A stretch of DNA of 64,000 nt from positions 110,849,849 to 110,913,848 of the forward strand of contig CM023449.1 of NCBI GenBank assembly GCA_013339765.2, written 5' to 3'. The notes beneath the pieces are model-generated. The model searched no databases. It was not told the origin of the DNA and was given only the letters and a program-made list of their open reading frames with translations. The translations under genes were made by a program, and so were the position numbers. This stretch comes from Haemaphysalis longicornis (taxonomy: Eukaryota > Arthropoda > Arachnida > Ixodida > Ixodidae). Shown here in pieces: positions 34,266 through 44,929 of the stretch (its first letter is position 1; every line of letters begins with the position of its first letter).

Positions 34266-35836
34266 TAGAGGCGCTGCTTCAGTTGCCGAATCATAAGATT
34301 CACGTAAAGCATATCTGAAGTGCCCGATAACATAGATCTCAGATGAATAAACGGGCTGCAAATTTTTTCTCTTCGATGTTTAGGTATAATAAAAGAAACT
34401 GTGGGAGATACTTTCGCTTACTGCGCTGTCTAAGGGAGGCATAAAAATAAACTCTGCGTATTCCAGAGAAACTCGGCGTACAAATATATAAGCGGCGCTG
34501 TTTCGCGCAATCGGCAAAGCAAAAACATCTAATTCAACGACTATATATCTGTATGAAAACACTTGCACTTTACCAGCGTTGTTACGACGGTATCGCTGTG
34601 GAGGCTTTGAAAATTTTCTTTTTCTGAGAAATATTGTTAGATGGACAACGTTGGCTGTGCTTGCGAGGGCGAGCAGTTGGGCGCCTCGAACTGCCGCTCA
34701 CTACCTCCTCCCCAGTGCCCGGTACCTGCGACGCGATTTGACCGGCGCACCCCTCCTTCACATTTTGTCTTCCCTCTCTTCGTTTCTTCGGCCTCAACCC
34801 GCGGTCGTCGTGTGGACTCTGTGTCTTCTTGGACGTCGCGTTGAAGCGGCGTTTGTCTCAGGATTACCGTCTATACATCGGTAAGCACGATTTTTCGGCT
34901 ATTTGCGTGTACGGTGTTGCACAAGAATTATTCGACGTATTTTTGCCTTGCAATCGAAGAGTGTTAACGTCCTTTATGAACTCCACACGTGGTTGTTAAG
35001 CTTACCTGCACCTGCAAACAAGATTTCTTACCTGTAACTACTCCGTGCAAGGGAATGTACTCACAAATAAACCGTAGCCGGAAGACGTAAAAAGATATAC
35101 TTAAAACGTATTTTAGTGTTTTCCGTTTCGCACCTAATTTTCAGCTCGGGTCCTGCTGAGTGGCCGCGGCACTGTTGCTTACGAGTTTCCTTGTAGATCG
35201 AGGTATTCCGTTCTGAGCTTATTGAGGACTAACACTTGCAGTAAACATATAACAGCCAGGAATGTTTTTAGTACAGCCTGATTCACAGAAAGTCCGCCGT
35301 CCATGTTTACACGCTTCGAGAAATTTGCGAAGCGTATTCAGGAACGCAGCTTTCATTTTTTTGTTTTTGTTTTCTGTTCGCAGCAGCCGCTCACAGCTGC
35401 CGATGTTCACAGCAGCCGCCGCACGGGGAAGGAACCCAGTTTGTGGCATGTATGCATTCTACTGACGCGCATGGCCCGGGCCATACGGCGAGAAGCCGAG
35501 TAGCCATCGCTGTTTCTAGCGGTCGCATGTCGCCATTCTGTCAACTGAAGGCATGAGAGAGTTTATGCAGTCTGTTTGGAAGCAACCAAAAGTGTTAAAA
35601 TCGACCCACGTAATCTTCAGTGCAGGTGGCTGTAGCGAGTGCTTCATGCCCATCGACTTCTAATACGACAAACTGTATGACTACTATTACTAGGTGATTC
35701 TGGTGATATGAAAAGGAAGTGGACTGGGTATATATTCAGTCAAGCAAGGGGCTCACCTGCATACAAGTCAGGGGGGGAGAATGAGAAGGGGGATTGAAAG
35801 ATTAGAGAGAGGAGAAATGGGGTGATGAAAGAGATG
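34266..35836. other. About 1.6 kb, unassigned; possible splice-like signals
   Basis: A moderately GC-rich block (about 34630-34880) ends at CATCG/GTAAGC, a donor-like site. An acceptor-like tract TTTTGTTTTCTGTTCGCAG ends at 35383. The frames in either block lack recognised domains. I do not claim a gene, but this is the most exon-like stretch in the window. The segment 35760-35836 is purine-rich. Confidence 0.3.
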
Positions 35837-35845
35837 GGTAAGCTA

Positions 35846-38242
35846 GGAAAATAAAAACGTGGAGCCTCTATATAGAGCTAAGCGAAGCAGCAGCAATGGC
35901 GCGGACAGCAGACTGCCGTCTATAGGCGCTTGTTGAGACCGGCGGCCTTCAGGTAGACGACCAAGTGGCGGACGACGTCACGGCGGGTGCCGTCAGGGCC
36001 CGTTGGGAACAGCAGGTTCCGAAGGCGCTGGTAGGGCAGGCAAAGACGCTGGAGCGAAGTCTGCAGCACCACTCGGTGTGCTGCAACCTCTGGGCAGGAG
36101 CATAGCGGGTGCTCCAGCGTCTCGGGCTCGGGACAGTGGGCACAGGTGGGGGAGGCGCAGCGGCCTTGGCAGTGTAGTCGGGCTGCCACGTCACAGAAGT
36201 TGAGCCGGAGCAGCAGGCTGCGGGCGTCCCTGCTCAGACGCCCATGGAGAACCCGAGGGGCCTGGCCACTCACCACTCGGTGGTCTGGGTGCATGGTGAG
36301 GGCCACTCGGGTCAGCTGCTGGCGTGCGGCGTCGTACGCTTTGACATACCGTGAGACGGGAGTGTCCTGCTGGTGGGCAGCCTTGGCCAGGGCGTCAGCC
36401 TCCTCGTTCCCCAGGATGCCCATGGGGGATGGCAGCCACTGCAGTTGTACGTTGCAGCCGCCAGAGACCACTGCATGCAGTTTGGCCGCCAACGACGTCT
36501 CCACGTATCTGCAGGAGCTGGACGGCTGGTCTGCCTCCTGCAGTCGCAGCAGAGCTGGCTGGGAGTCCGTCAGGACCGGGCCTCGCTGTCCTGGCCTGCC
36601 CGCTCGAGCAGCAGGTGCGCAGCAAGGTGCCTGCCAGCCAGCTCCGCAGTCGTCGCGACGCGGGAAAGGGCAGGCGGCACGTTCGGCTGGCGCCGACCGC
36701 AGGAGCCGTGCAGGCGGCGGCCGTGTTGCCCGAGTGGGGTAGCACCTGAGCCGTCCGTGAAGACATGTAGTTGGGGGCCGCTGGCGTCCTTATGCAGCAG
36801 GGCAGCCACCTCTTGGTAAAGGGCCGCGTGGGGGTGGTGCACTTGCTGCGCACACCGGGAAGCCTGGTGGGAATCTGCAGGGCCTCCCCATGCCAAACGG
36901 GGGCGGCTCCAGACGGAGCCGCTGCGGAACTGTGATGTTCTCGTCATAGAGCCGCAGCAGCATGCCCATCTGCGAGTCGGGCTGGCCACAAAACCCCTGC
37001 AGCAGGGCAGCCCCCTCCAGGGACTTCTTCAGCCGGTCGATGTGGCGCAGACCCGTCTGGAGGGCCCGCATCTCGATGGGCAATGTGGCCGCCTCCGTGT
37101 AGGTGGCCGCCACGGGAGAGTGCCTGGGAAGGCCCAGACAGAGCCGGATGGCCCGGCGCTGGTCCAGCTCCAGCTCCCCCCCCCCCACCAGCGGCGCTTG
37201 ATATGCACAAGGGGCAGTGCATCAGAACGGCCTACGAGGCCATGCTGTTGTAGATACGCAACGCCACACGGTTGGAGCACCCGTTGTCACGGGCCAGCAG
37301 CTGCCGTACTCCATGCAGCACCCCGGCAGCACGTCGCTGTTGGGCGCGCACGGCTGGGGTCCAGGTCAGCCGGCAGTCCACCAGGAACCCCAGGTATGTG
37401 ACTTGGAGGCGCCATGGGAGGAGCTTGCCATTCAGGACAAACTTCGGCGTTTCGCGGCTGGCGGTCTTCCTGGAGGGGTGCCGCATGAAGGCTTGTGTCT
37501 TTGCCTCGGACAGCACCAGGCCGCGGATTGCCAGGAAAGCCGCGACCGAGTCCAGTGCCGTCTGCAGGCATGCCTTCACGCGCCTGTTCTCCCTGGTGGG
37601 CAGGTGCGTCCAGATGGCTATGTCGTCTGCATAGACCGCAATCCCCACTGGGTACTACAGGCCAGCAGGGATGCAGTCTGGAAGCGGGACCAGCACCAAG
37701 TTGAACAGGAAGGGTCTTAGCACGCCCCCCTGGAGCACCCAGAGCGGACGTCCCGTGGACTGCTGGTTGCCCGGCCGACCTTGACTTGGAAGGTTCGGCA
37801 AGCCAGGAGCGCTTGCACATAGACCCTGAGGTACCCCACGACGCCCATGCCGTCCAACGCCTCCAGGATGGCGCCGTGCGGGACAGTGTCAAACGCCGCC
37901 TTCATGTCGAGCAGCAGGAGTTAGGCGACCTCCTTGTCGTGGCGTGACTGCTCAAGCATGGAGACGACGTCGCCCAAGAAGTAAGCAGTGCAGCGGGGCC
38001 GCCTGAAGCCGCTCTGCTGCTCCCGGAACACTTCCCGCTGTTCGGCGATTCACCACAGGTGCGCCAGGGTCACCTGCTTCGAGACCTTGCCCGCCGTGGA
38101 CGTGAGCGACACTGGCCGGTAGAGCGCTGGCTCTGAAGGTGGCTTGCCGACCTTCTGGATCAGAGACACCAGGCCCACCAGCCAGGCTGCCGGGAAGATG
38201 CCCGTCGTCCACGCGCGGTTGACAAACTGCATGACAGTCACA
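35846..38242 (-). mobile_element. LINE D: 5'-truncated RT-RNaseH retrotransposon
   Basis: A minus-strand LINE begins abruptly inside the reverse transcriptase at 38242 and runs to a 3' end near 35846, about 2.4 kb. GGTAAGCTA flanks it directly at 35837-35845 and 38243-38251, a candidate nine-base target-site duplication. This copy is GC-rich compared with its surroundings, which sets it apart from the AT-rich flanks. The left boundary rests on the repeat alone because no poly-A is present. Confidence 0.75.
35920..38242 (-). pseudogene. LINE D ORF2 fragment: reverse transcriptase and RNase H
   Basis: In minus-strand order the pieces are as follows. MQFVNRAWTTGIFPAAW and YRPVSLTSTAGKV (about 38242-38090) are reverse transcriptase. 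MKAAFDTVPHGAILEAL (from 37905) carries the motif A Asp, and MGIAVYADDIAIW (from 37648) is the YADD core. The connecting domain runs through about 37000. FTDGSGA (near 36770) holds the first RNase H Asp, and PMGILGNEEADALAKAA (near 36430) the last part of RNase H. A CX2CX7HX4C knuckle (CAHCPEPETLEHPLCSC) lies near 36140, with a stop at 35920. Frame changes occur between most of these blocks, so the copy is inactive. Long plus-strand frames here are shadows of the GC-rich sequence. Confidence 0.8.
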
Positions 38243-38251
38243 GGTAAGCTA

Positions 38252-40009
38252 AAATCATTTACCGTTCCTACCCCCACCCAGAACCACCAAAGGAAGGACA
38301 GAGAAGGAAGGTGGGTGGAGAGAGAAACTGCGAGGGAGGAAACCGGTTCCCCGCACGAGACCCCTCGATTCCCGGTACCGCTTTCCGTACGGCCCTTCCA
38401 TCGATCGCTCCCCCAAAATTTCCTGAAACTTACGTAACTTCAGGACGTTCCACCCTTCCTATTTTGTGTTGCGTAGCAACTTTTTCGCCACTTGCTGTAT
38501 TCATTTCGTACTGCATTCAAGAACATGTCTGCGCGTTCTGAGGGGCCCTTCGGACGCTCGTGGTCGAGTGAGAATTTCAAAATGTGCCCAAAGGCACAGC
38601 AAAGCAGCAAGTCTAGAGTGGGTTCACGTGGGCTGCTTGGCGGTTGTGTGTGTTTAGAAGCCGCAAATGGTTATTTGCGTCTAAAAGGTGTACTTAAACG
38701 AGTTTCTTTTAGGTGCATCGAGTATTATTGAAGCGACTACTTTTTCCTTTATGGTCCCTGACGCTAACAGGTGTTTATCTTTTTTGTATGTTCAAGACGC
38801 GAGCATTTACAACTATTTTCAGCGTTGCTCCCTAATTAAATGATTACGTTGTCTTGGAACAAGCAAAAATATAAAATTACCGGTGATATGCGGCGGAGAG
38901 CACGCAAATAACATGTGTGTAAGCAAAAAGGGACTTTTTGTTTCTTTGGTTGTTTTAATCGCTTCGTTTAGGTGCGTACCATATCAGAGCTTGTAATGTT
39001 ACGGATGATAGTAATTTGTCTTTTTTTAATAAACTTACTTTGGCATTCCTTTGAAGGCATTGTTGAGTGCACACGCCAATTTAATGACTTTTATGTAAGC
39101 CTTATACTGCATTCGTGCCCATGCATTTTTAAACTGTTTAGATGCTCACTATTTTTTTAGCACGCAATCTCCGAAGGAGACGCCGAGAACTGGAACACAT
39201 ACCAATAATTATAGTTATTATGATTACTACTTACCTTGTTTGATTAGCTTCCTGTGGGGTACGAGCAGTTTTGTCCAAGTTGTTGAAAAACTAGAATGGC
39301 CACAATTTCAAGTTAACTCAAGGCGCCTAAGAAAAAGAAGTAGCAGAACGCTAAGAACTCTGTTACATGTTTAATAACGTTGTTATCTTAGCTGTGTATT
39401 TTTTGCTAATTTTCGTACCATTTGAGAACATAAAACCTCCGTCCCATCCATCAGCGTTTCTTTATAATGGTATTGAAAATCCAATGCCGCATGACAATAT
39501 AAACTATTCTTAACATTAAATACATTGTCTTAGCTCCTTCAAAGGGGCATTGATTTCATGGGGTTGTTTTTTTTCGTTTGTTTGAAGGGAAACTAAAAAG
39601 GAAGTGTTTCCCAAATATTTTCTTCTGTTTTCTTTTCTTTTCACTGCAGGTGCTGGCGAAATTTCATGCGTGGGAGAATCCGAAGTACGAGGACTCTGAT
39701 GCACAACGCTGCATCTGCGCTGGCTACAGATGTGGCTGAAAGGAATTCATTCCTGCTGCTTACTAATGGCGAAATTGGCCACTCGGCTGAGGTGTAGAAT
39801 AAACAACTTTTAAACGGCCAATCTGTGCGTATGCATACTGTTCTTTTCAGACACTTGCGGGCCCACATTTGGAGCATGGCGGGTTTACATTTTCATAATG
39901 GAGCATATCTTTAGGCTAGAACCTTATAAACTTTTCGAAACCACAAAATAAAATTCTCTAGTCGAACGTTAACAATTCCCCTTAAGACAGATTGCAGTGG
40001 CATCTCTCA
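38252..40009. other. About 1.8 kb with no supportable gene
   Basis: AT-rich with short frames. A frame from the ATG at about 38525 (MSARSEGPFGRSW) has no recognisable domain. Nothing else is seen. Confidence 0.5.
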
Positions 40010-40289
40010 GTGTATTTAGGGTTTATTTTGTATACACTAGTGACACATTTTGAGTATATTTGAAGCAGTTTTTGGTGTGCATTTAAAATGCATTACTAAT
40101 GCAGTTTTGGACGTATAAAATTGCATTTTTTGGGCATTTTAATGCATTTAAAATGCATTAAATATATATTTTCAATGCACTCCTTATGTATTTCTTGGGG
40201 TACATATTAAATACGTTTTCAATGTATTCAAAATGCATATGGAATCTGGACAAAATAATGCAGAATAAATAAAAAGTTATTATATGTAT
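40010..40289. repeat. AT-rich ATGCATT-word repeat, host of the Gypsy insertion
   Basis: TGCATTTAAAATGCATTA-type words recur at least six times in about 200 bp. The same word type continues after the Gypsy element (AAATGCATTC from 43411), so the retroelement landed inside this repeat. The block resembles 33700-34265. Confidence 0.55.
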
Positions 40290-40474
40290 TGTAGCAGCAA
40301 GCCACAGTGCCAGCGGCAGCAGCGTGACGCTGGCCCACGAGCGCGCTCACCCGCCAGAGGGCTCTCGCACCCCTGGCATCAGTAGATAGAGACCTCAGGG
40401 CGTTCCGAATAAACCGGCATTGCTACGTAGTCTGGTCGTCTCTGTTTCACCGCCTCCGTGGCATGCGCTCTACA
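40290..40474 (+). repeat. Gypsy 5' LTR
   Basis: Starts TGTAGCAGCAAGCC and ends GCTCTACA. It aligns without gaps to 43222-43406, and both copies contain TAGATAGAGACC and an AATAAACC/AATATACC segment that may hold the polyadenylation signal. Confidence 0.92.
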
Positions 40475-40476
40475 GT

Positions 40477-40494
40477 TGGTGACCCGGACGTGAT
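40477..40494 (+). other. Primer-binding site, putative
   Basis: TGGTGACCCGGACGTGAT begins two bases after the 5' LTR. The leading TGG is the expected complement of a tRNA CCA end. The priming tRNA was not identified. Confidence 0.6.
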
Positions 40495-40520
40495 ATCACT
40501 CCCAGCGAAGTTCTAGAGCC

Positions 40521-41412
40521 ATGTCGAACAACCACCCGGACCAGCGAGCACCGCAAGCAGCCGGCAACGAGATCACCGCCCTGGCTATCACTTGCAGCCG
40601 TATTGGGAACCCAACCCGGCCATCTGGTTCCTGCCAGGCCGAGTCACAGTTCGCGCTGTCTTGCATCGCCTCCCAAGAACGCAAGTTTGACTACGTCGTC
40701 AGATCTCTACCCGCGACTGCTGCGGAAGAGGTTGCAGACATTCTCGCCTCCTTCATACGCAATCCTCCAGCAACGGCCTACGACCAGCTCAAAGCCGCGC
40801 TCCTCGAACGTACAGCAGCATCTGAGCGCACGTGCCTACAGCAGCTACTTTACACCGAAGAGCTTGGTGACCGCAGACCGAGCCAACTCATGCGGCGCAT
40901 GACCCAACTCCTCAGCTCACTTGCCCAAGCCATGGACGGCGGATTGCTGCGTGAGCTCTTTCTGCAGCGCCTTCCTGCGAACGTGCAAATGGGCCTCGCA
41001 ACAGCGTCACCCATGGATGTCCCTTCGCTCGCGTCCCTGGCCGACAAGGTAATAGAAATAGCCAGCACAGCTTCACCTATTGCTGCTGTGACCGTGACGC
41101 CAGCATCACCAGCCCCTCGCACGACGCCAGCTCCTGCCGACCAAGGTGCGTCTGCGTCACCTGCCAGTGTTGATCACCTGTGCGAATGACTGGAGCAACT
41201 CGTTGTCGCGGCGACGCGGCGAAACAGTTTAACACATTCTGCTCGCTCGTCACACCGACGCGACCGCTCGCCTTTCCGACGCCGTGATGCCGTTCGTGGA
41301 CGCAGCCCTACATCCGTCCCCGGTGTATGCTTCTACCACCACCGTTTCGGCGCAGACGCTCGCCACTGCCTGTTGCCATTCTCACAGATGGGAAACGGCC
41401 CGGCAGACCGCT
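40521..41412 (+). pseudogene. Gypsy gag, one internal stop
   Basis: Gag forms the capsid of the retrotransposon particle. The ATG at 40521 opens a frame with the capsid-like motifs ESQFALSCIASQERKFDYVV and LRELFLQRLPANVQM, and a helical region between them, as in Gypsy gags of arthropods. TGA at 41187-41189 interrupts it. The same frame then continues through an Arg-rich stretch and a Cys/His segment (CFYHHRFGADARHC, near 41326-41367) that looks like the modified zinc motif of this family, to TAG near 41412. So this is full-length gag with one nonsense codon. The ATG sits 46 bases after the LTR. Confidence 0.75.
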
Positions 41413-41745
41413 AGCGGTGACGAGCGGTTCTGGCCCCATTGACGAATGTCGCCTGTTTCACATCGTCGATCGCACCACCGGACAAAAGTTTCTCGTCGAC
41501 ACGGGAGCGCAAGTCAACGTCTTGCCAGCTTCACGCCACTACCGCACCTCCCACGCAGGCTTCTACCTCCAGGCAGTGAACGGCACGCGCATTCCCGTTT
41601 TCGTTCAGCGATCCCTGACTTTGAACCTGGGTCTACGCACAACTTTTTCGTGGATTTTTGCGGTCGCGGACGTTCGCTCTGCCATCCTTGGTGCGGAGGT
41701 TCTTACCAAACATGGCCTCTGCGTCATTTCGGACATCTTCTTGAG
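41413..41745 (+). pseudogene. Gypsy aspartic protease
   Basis: The retropepsin active site FLVDTGAQVNVLPA (catalytic Asp in DTG) is read in the frame beginning near 41327, a different frame from gag. That fits frameshift expression of pol but could also be mutation. The ILGAEVLTKHG segment near 41680-41720 matches the second conserved retropepsin region. The protein then breaks at about 41735-41745, where it joins RNase H sequence directly. Confidence 0.75.
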
Positions 41746-42039
41746 GGTCGTCAGTTCACCATCTTCCCTGGCCACAAACCCTTGATTTACGCCATCAGCC
41801 GGCCCTACACCCATTACACGCCACGAGAAGTGCGGCAGCTTGCCTACCTGTCCGAGTACACGACGGATATTAAGCATGTCAGTGGCGTTGACAACACAGC
41901 TTCGGATGTTCTAAGCCGCGTGGACGCCATTGCCTCTACTTCGCCGTTTTTAATTGCACCCGACCTCCACCCACTGATTGCTGACCAAGCAGACGACACG
42001 GAGCTGCTTCGTCTTCGCACATCCCGAACTGCACTCTAG
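41740..42039 (+). pseudogene. Gypsy RNase H C-terminal remnant after a deletion
   Basis: HLLEGRQFTIFPGHKPLIYA and DNTASDVLSRVDA are the end of the Gypsy RNase H domain and its linker. They abut the protease in a shifted frame, so the whole reverse transcriptase and the first part of RNase H are absent. The usual TDHKP is PGHKP here, losing an acidic residue. The frame stops with TAG at 42037-42039. Confidence 0.75.
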
Positions 42040-43200
42040 CTCGAAGACGTGACACTCGACGGACAGCAGATCGTTTGCGACTTGTCGACCGAAAAGCTAC
42101 GACCATTCGTACCCAAAATCTGCCGTCGCTTGCTCTTCGACGCCCTCCACAACATGGCCCATCCTGGTATTCGTGCCACGCAGAAACTCATCGCGGCTCG
42201 CTTTGTCTGGCTTTGCATGAACACTGACGTTCGCGACTGGTTCCGCGCGTGTGCACCATGCCAACGCGCAAAGGTTCACCTGTAGCCAGTTCCGCCGGCA
42301 AAGACGTTCCTACAACCTGATGAGCGCTTCACCGTCGTGCACATCGACCTCGTCGGTCCTTGCCCCTTGCCAAGGCTAACCGCTACATACTAACCTGTGT
42401 GGACCGATTCCCACGTTGGCTTGAAGCCACACCGCTACCCGACATCTCCGCGCCCATAGTAGCGTCAGCATTCGTGTCGACGTGGGCAGCGCGCTTCGGA
42501 TGCCCATCATCCATCATCACCGACCTCGGACGGCAGCTCGAGTGTGCCTTGTTCGCCGAGCTCCTTCACCTCCTCGGCACGACTCGTTTGCGCACGGCAG
42601 CGTACTGGCCACAAACAATTGACTCGTTCAGCGCTTTCCCCGCAATTTGGGGCCGCGCTCACAGCATCACGACTGCCCACACACAATCGGGTCCAGCACT
42701 TGCCCCTCACACTTCTGGGCCTACGCTCCGCCTTCAAAACTTACCTGACGCGTTCTTCGGCTGAACTCGTTTTTGGAACCCAGCTTCGTCTACCAGCCTA
42801 CCGGTTCAAGGTTCCCTCTGAAGCATCTTCCGCCGCGCACTACGTGAAATCTCTGAGATTGATCCTCGCTGACTTTCGACCGCAGCCTACACGTGAACGA
42901 AAACCCAGAGGACCGTATGTGCTTCCGGACCTTGAACAGGCAACACAAGGTTTTGTGCGGTATGGACCCGTGGCCGCCCTTTGCAACCACACTACGTTGG
43001 CCCTTTCCCTGTGGTAGAACGACACTCGTCAACATATGTCATCGACATCAATGGCTCTCACAACAACATAGCCCTAGAGCGCCTGAAGCCGGCATACGTC
43101 ACCACCGCCGACATGAACCCTACGAGTCTTCCCACTGTGGCTGCACACCACCGTGACCATCATGTACGTTTGGTTTATCAGAGCGTCGCACCAGCTCCTC
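42040..43200 (+). pseudogene. Gypsy integrase, degenerate
   Basis: The zinc-binding HHCC module is recognisable (NMAHPGIRATQKLIAARF, then CAPCQRAKV, to about 42284). After a stop, the catalytic core shows YILTCVDRFPRWLEATPLP with its first Asp and IITDLGRQLE with its second. The expected Glu-bearing block after YWPQ is replaced by unrelated sequence (IDSFSAF), so the third catalytic residue is not evident. C-terminal pieces (SSAELVFGTQLRLPAY, HYVGPFPV and NIALERLKPAYV) follow in alternating frames to about 43100. There are several frameshifts and no activity is expected. Confidence 0.75.
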
Positions 43201-43204
43201 TCTT

Positions 43205-43221
43205 GGGGGGGGGGGGAGCCC
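43205..43221 (+). other. Polypurine tract, putative
   Basis: Twelve G residues then AGCCC sit immediately before the 3' LTR, where plus-strand priming would occur. The purine stretch is interrupted by CCC at its end. Confidence 0.55.
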
Positions 43222-43406
43222 TGGTGCGGGAAGCCACAGTGCCAGCTGCAGCAGCGTGACGCTGGCCCACGAGGGCGATCACCCGCCAGAGGGCTCGTGC
43301 GCCCCTGGCATCAGTAGATAGAGACCCAACGGCGTTCCGAATATACCGGCCTTGCTACGTGGTCTGGTCGTCTCTGTTTCAAGGCCTCCATTGCATGCGC
43401 TCTACA
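43222..43406 (+). repeat. Gypsy 3' LTR
   Basis: Same length as the 5' LTR and alignable throughout. It starts TGGTGCGGGAAGCC and ends GCTCTACA, followed by the GTAT duplication. Confidence 0.92.
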
Positions 43407-43604
43407 GTATAAATGCATTCAAAATTTGTTAAATATACGGCGTCTTTTCGCTAAGGGGGGCCGCTACGAGCGAAGCGAAGCTGGGGAGTTTTGGAATAAA
43501 CATAGCCCCATCTTACGGAGTGCGCCGTCTCTACATGACAATGTTTTGCACGCTGGCTCCCTTTGTCGCTGACTGCCGTGGCCAGGTCGCGGTGGGTGCC
43601 ACTG

Positions 43605-43703
43605 TTCGATTATTCATGCAAAACAATATTCTTCACTTTTTCCTCAAACTTGCCGGTGTGTCGTCGCAGCTGACATCACAAAATTGCCGCTGGATAGAAT
43701 AAA
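43605..43703 (+). repeat. Dispersed repeat, copy 2
   Basis: Matches 31395-31490 on the same strand. Here the CRE-type palindrome reads TGACATCA, one base off. Like copy 1 it ends at AATAAAC. Confidence 0.65.
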
Positions 43704-43735
43704 CAAACGTTCGACAAATTCCGCTACCTGCGCCA

Positions 43736-44252
43736 TTAAAGGGGCATTAACACAAAACGCGTTTGTCAAATTGGAAAGAACTCGCATCCGGTAGCTCACT
43801 CAGCTCCATTATACCCACGAAACACGTTTTTAAACCAAAAGACTGAAGAAATATCAAAAGACTTTTAAATTCTGTGCTAGACTGGGCAGGAGCAATGTGG
43901 GCAGGAGCAAGACTGACGTAACATGGATCAGCCCTAACATCAGTTATCAGTTCTTTGAGTGGACGTTATTATTAACGTGATGTGACAAAACTGAGCTAGA
44001 GGCCCCACTATATACAATCGACCAGTCATGTTCCTTGGGAGCGACTTGGGTCGGCGGTAGCCAGCCACACCAACGAGGTTATCTAACGTCCTAGACAAGT
44101 CTCCGAAAAGTGGCTGCGTTGTCGGAAAAACCTTATGAGCTCCGTTCTCCGACTTTTGCGGTGAAATTTGTATCGGTGTTATCCTGACAAACAAGTCTTT
44201 TTTACACTTGTAAACTTTTTAAACTCTTTTTTTAACGTCATGGTCCCTTTAA
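43736..44252. mobile_element. MITE-like repeat with TTAAAGGG ends
   Basis: The left end TTAAAGGGGCATTAAC and the right end (inverted) TTAAAGGGACCATGAC match at about 12 of 16 positions over a 517-bp unit. The segment CCGGTAGCTCACTCAG near 43790 resembles a common tick repeat as I remember it. TTAA at both ends could be a piggyBac-like target site or simply part of the inverted repeat. No coding capacity is seen. Confidence 0.5.
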
Positions 44253-44915
44253 AGCGTATGTCTCCTTGAATAAAGGATCCCAAAACGCCTCAATATAAAG
44301 ATTTTTAGCTCTTTTATTACTTTAACTGTAATCCGTGTTCCAAATAGCGCATGTCACATACAAATTATCATGAAAATGGCAACAGTCTCCGTACGTACGT
44401 GCGGAGCGGAGCATGTCGTGTCAACATAATTAAGTCGACCGTAAATACCGACCCAGTGTGAAGTGACACTCGTCTTGAACTGTTGCAGGCTACTGTTTGC
44501 AGAAACTGGCTGCTTAGTTTAATGGTTAGAGATGCCAATATTAGGTTAATAGCTACACAATGGCACTTAGATTGATAGCTGCGTTTCCTATTGTAGCCTA
44601 GAAGTACAGCACCAGAAATAAATGTATAATGAATAGTTTAAGGAGCTAGTTTATACAGTTTTGAACTCAAATTGTGCGTCCACTTTATGCTTCACGAGGG
44701 ACAGGGACAAGAAAATTATTAAACCATACGTTGGCGTGGGAACTTCCAATCATGTAGTATATTCAACGTGTTGATTCTGTGATATAGGCACGCGCTATGT
44801 GGGGTACAATCATGGTGCAAACAAAACAGGTTACATACGCGCTGTCACGTACTGTCATAATCGCAGGACCAGAGGGGGAGAAATGTGAACGGAGCTTTCA
44901 ACATACTATCGGAGG
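44253..44915. other. No supportable gene
   Basis: AT-rich sequence with no frames carrying motifs. Ends at the left target-site duplication of LINE E. Confidence 0.5.
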
Positions 44916-44929
44916 CACCCACGGGATGT

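Larger units (their letters stand above)
40290..43406 (+). mobile_element. Ty3/Gypsy-type LTR retrotransposon, internally deleted
   Basis: Two 185-bp LTRs (TG...CA) bound a 3.1-kb unit, flanked by the 4-bp duplication GTAT (40286-40289 and 43407-43410). A primer-binding-site-like sequence follows the left LTR, and a G-rich polypurine tract precedes the right LTR. The internal region reads gag, protease, RNase H remnant, integrase. This is the Ty3/Gypsy order, but with the reverse transcriptase missing. By eye the LTRs differ at about 20 of 185 positions, so the insertion is old. It could not mobilise itself. Confidence 0.92.

Noticed and set aside
36146..37720. Several long plus-strand frames of 120-198 codons
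   Set aside because: They oppose LINE D, whose RT and RNase H motifs lie on the minus strand. High GC makes random frames long.
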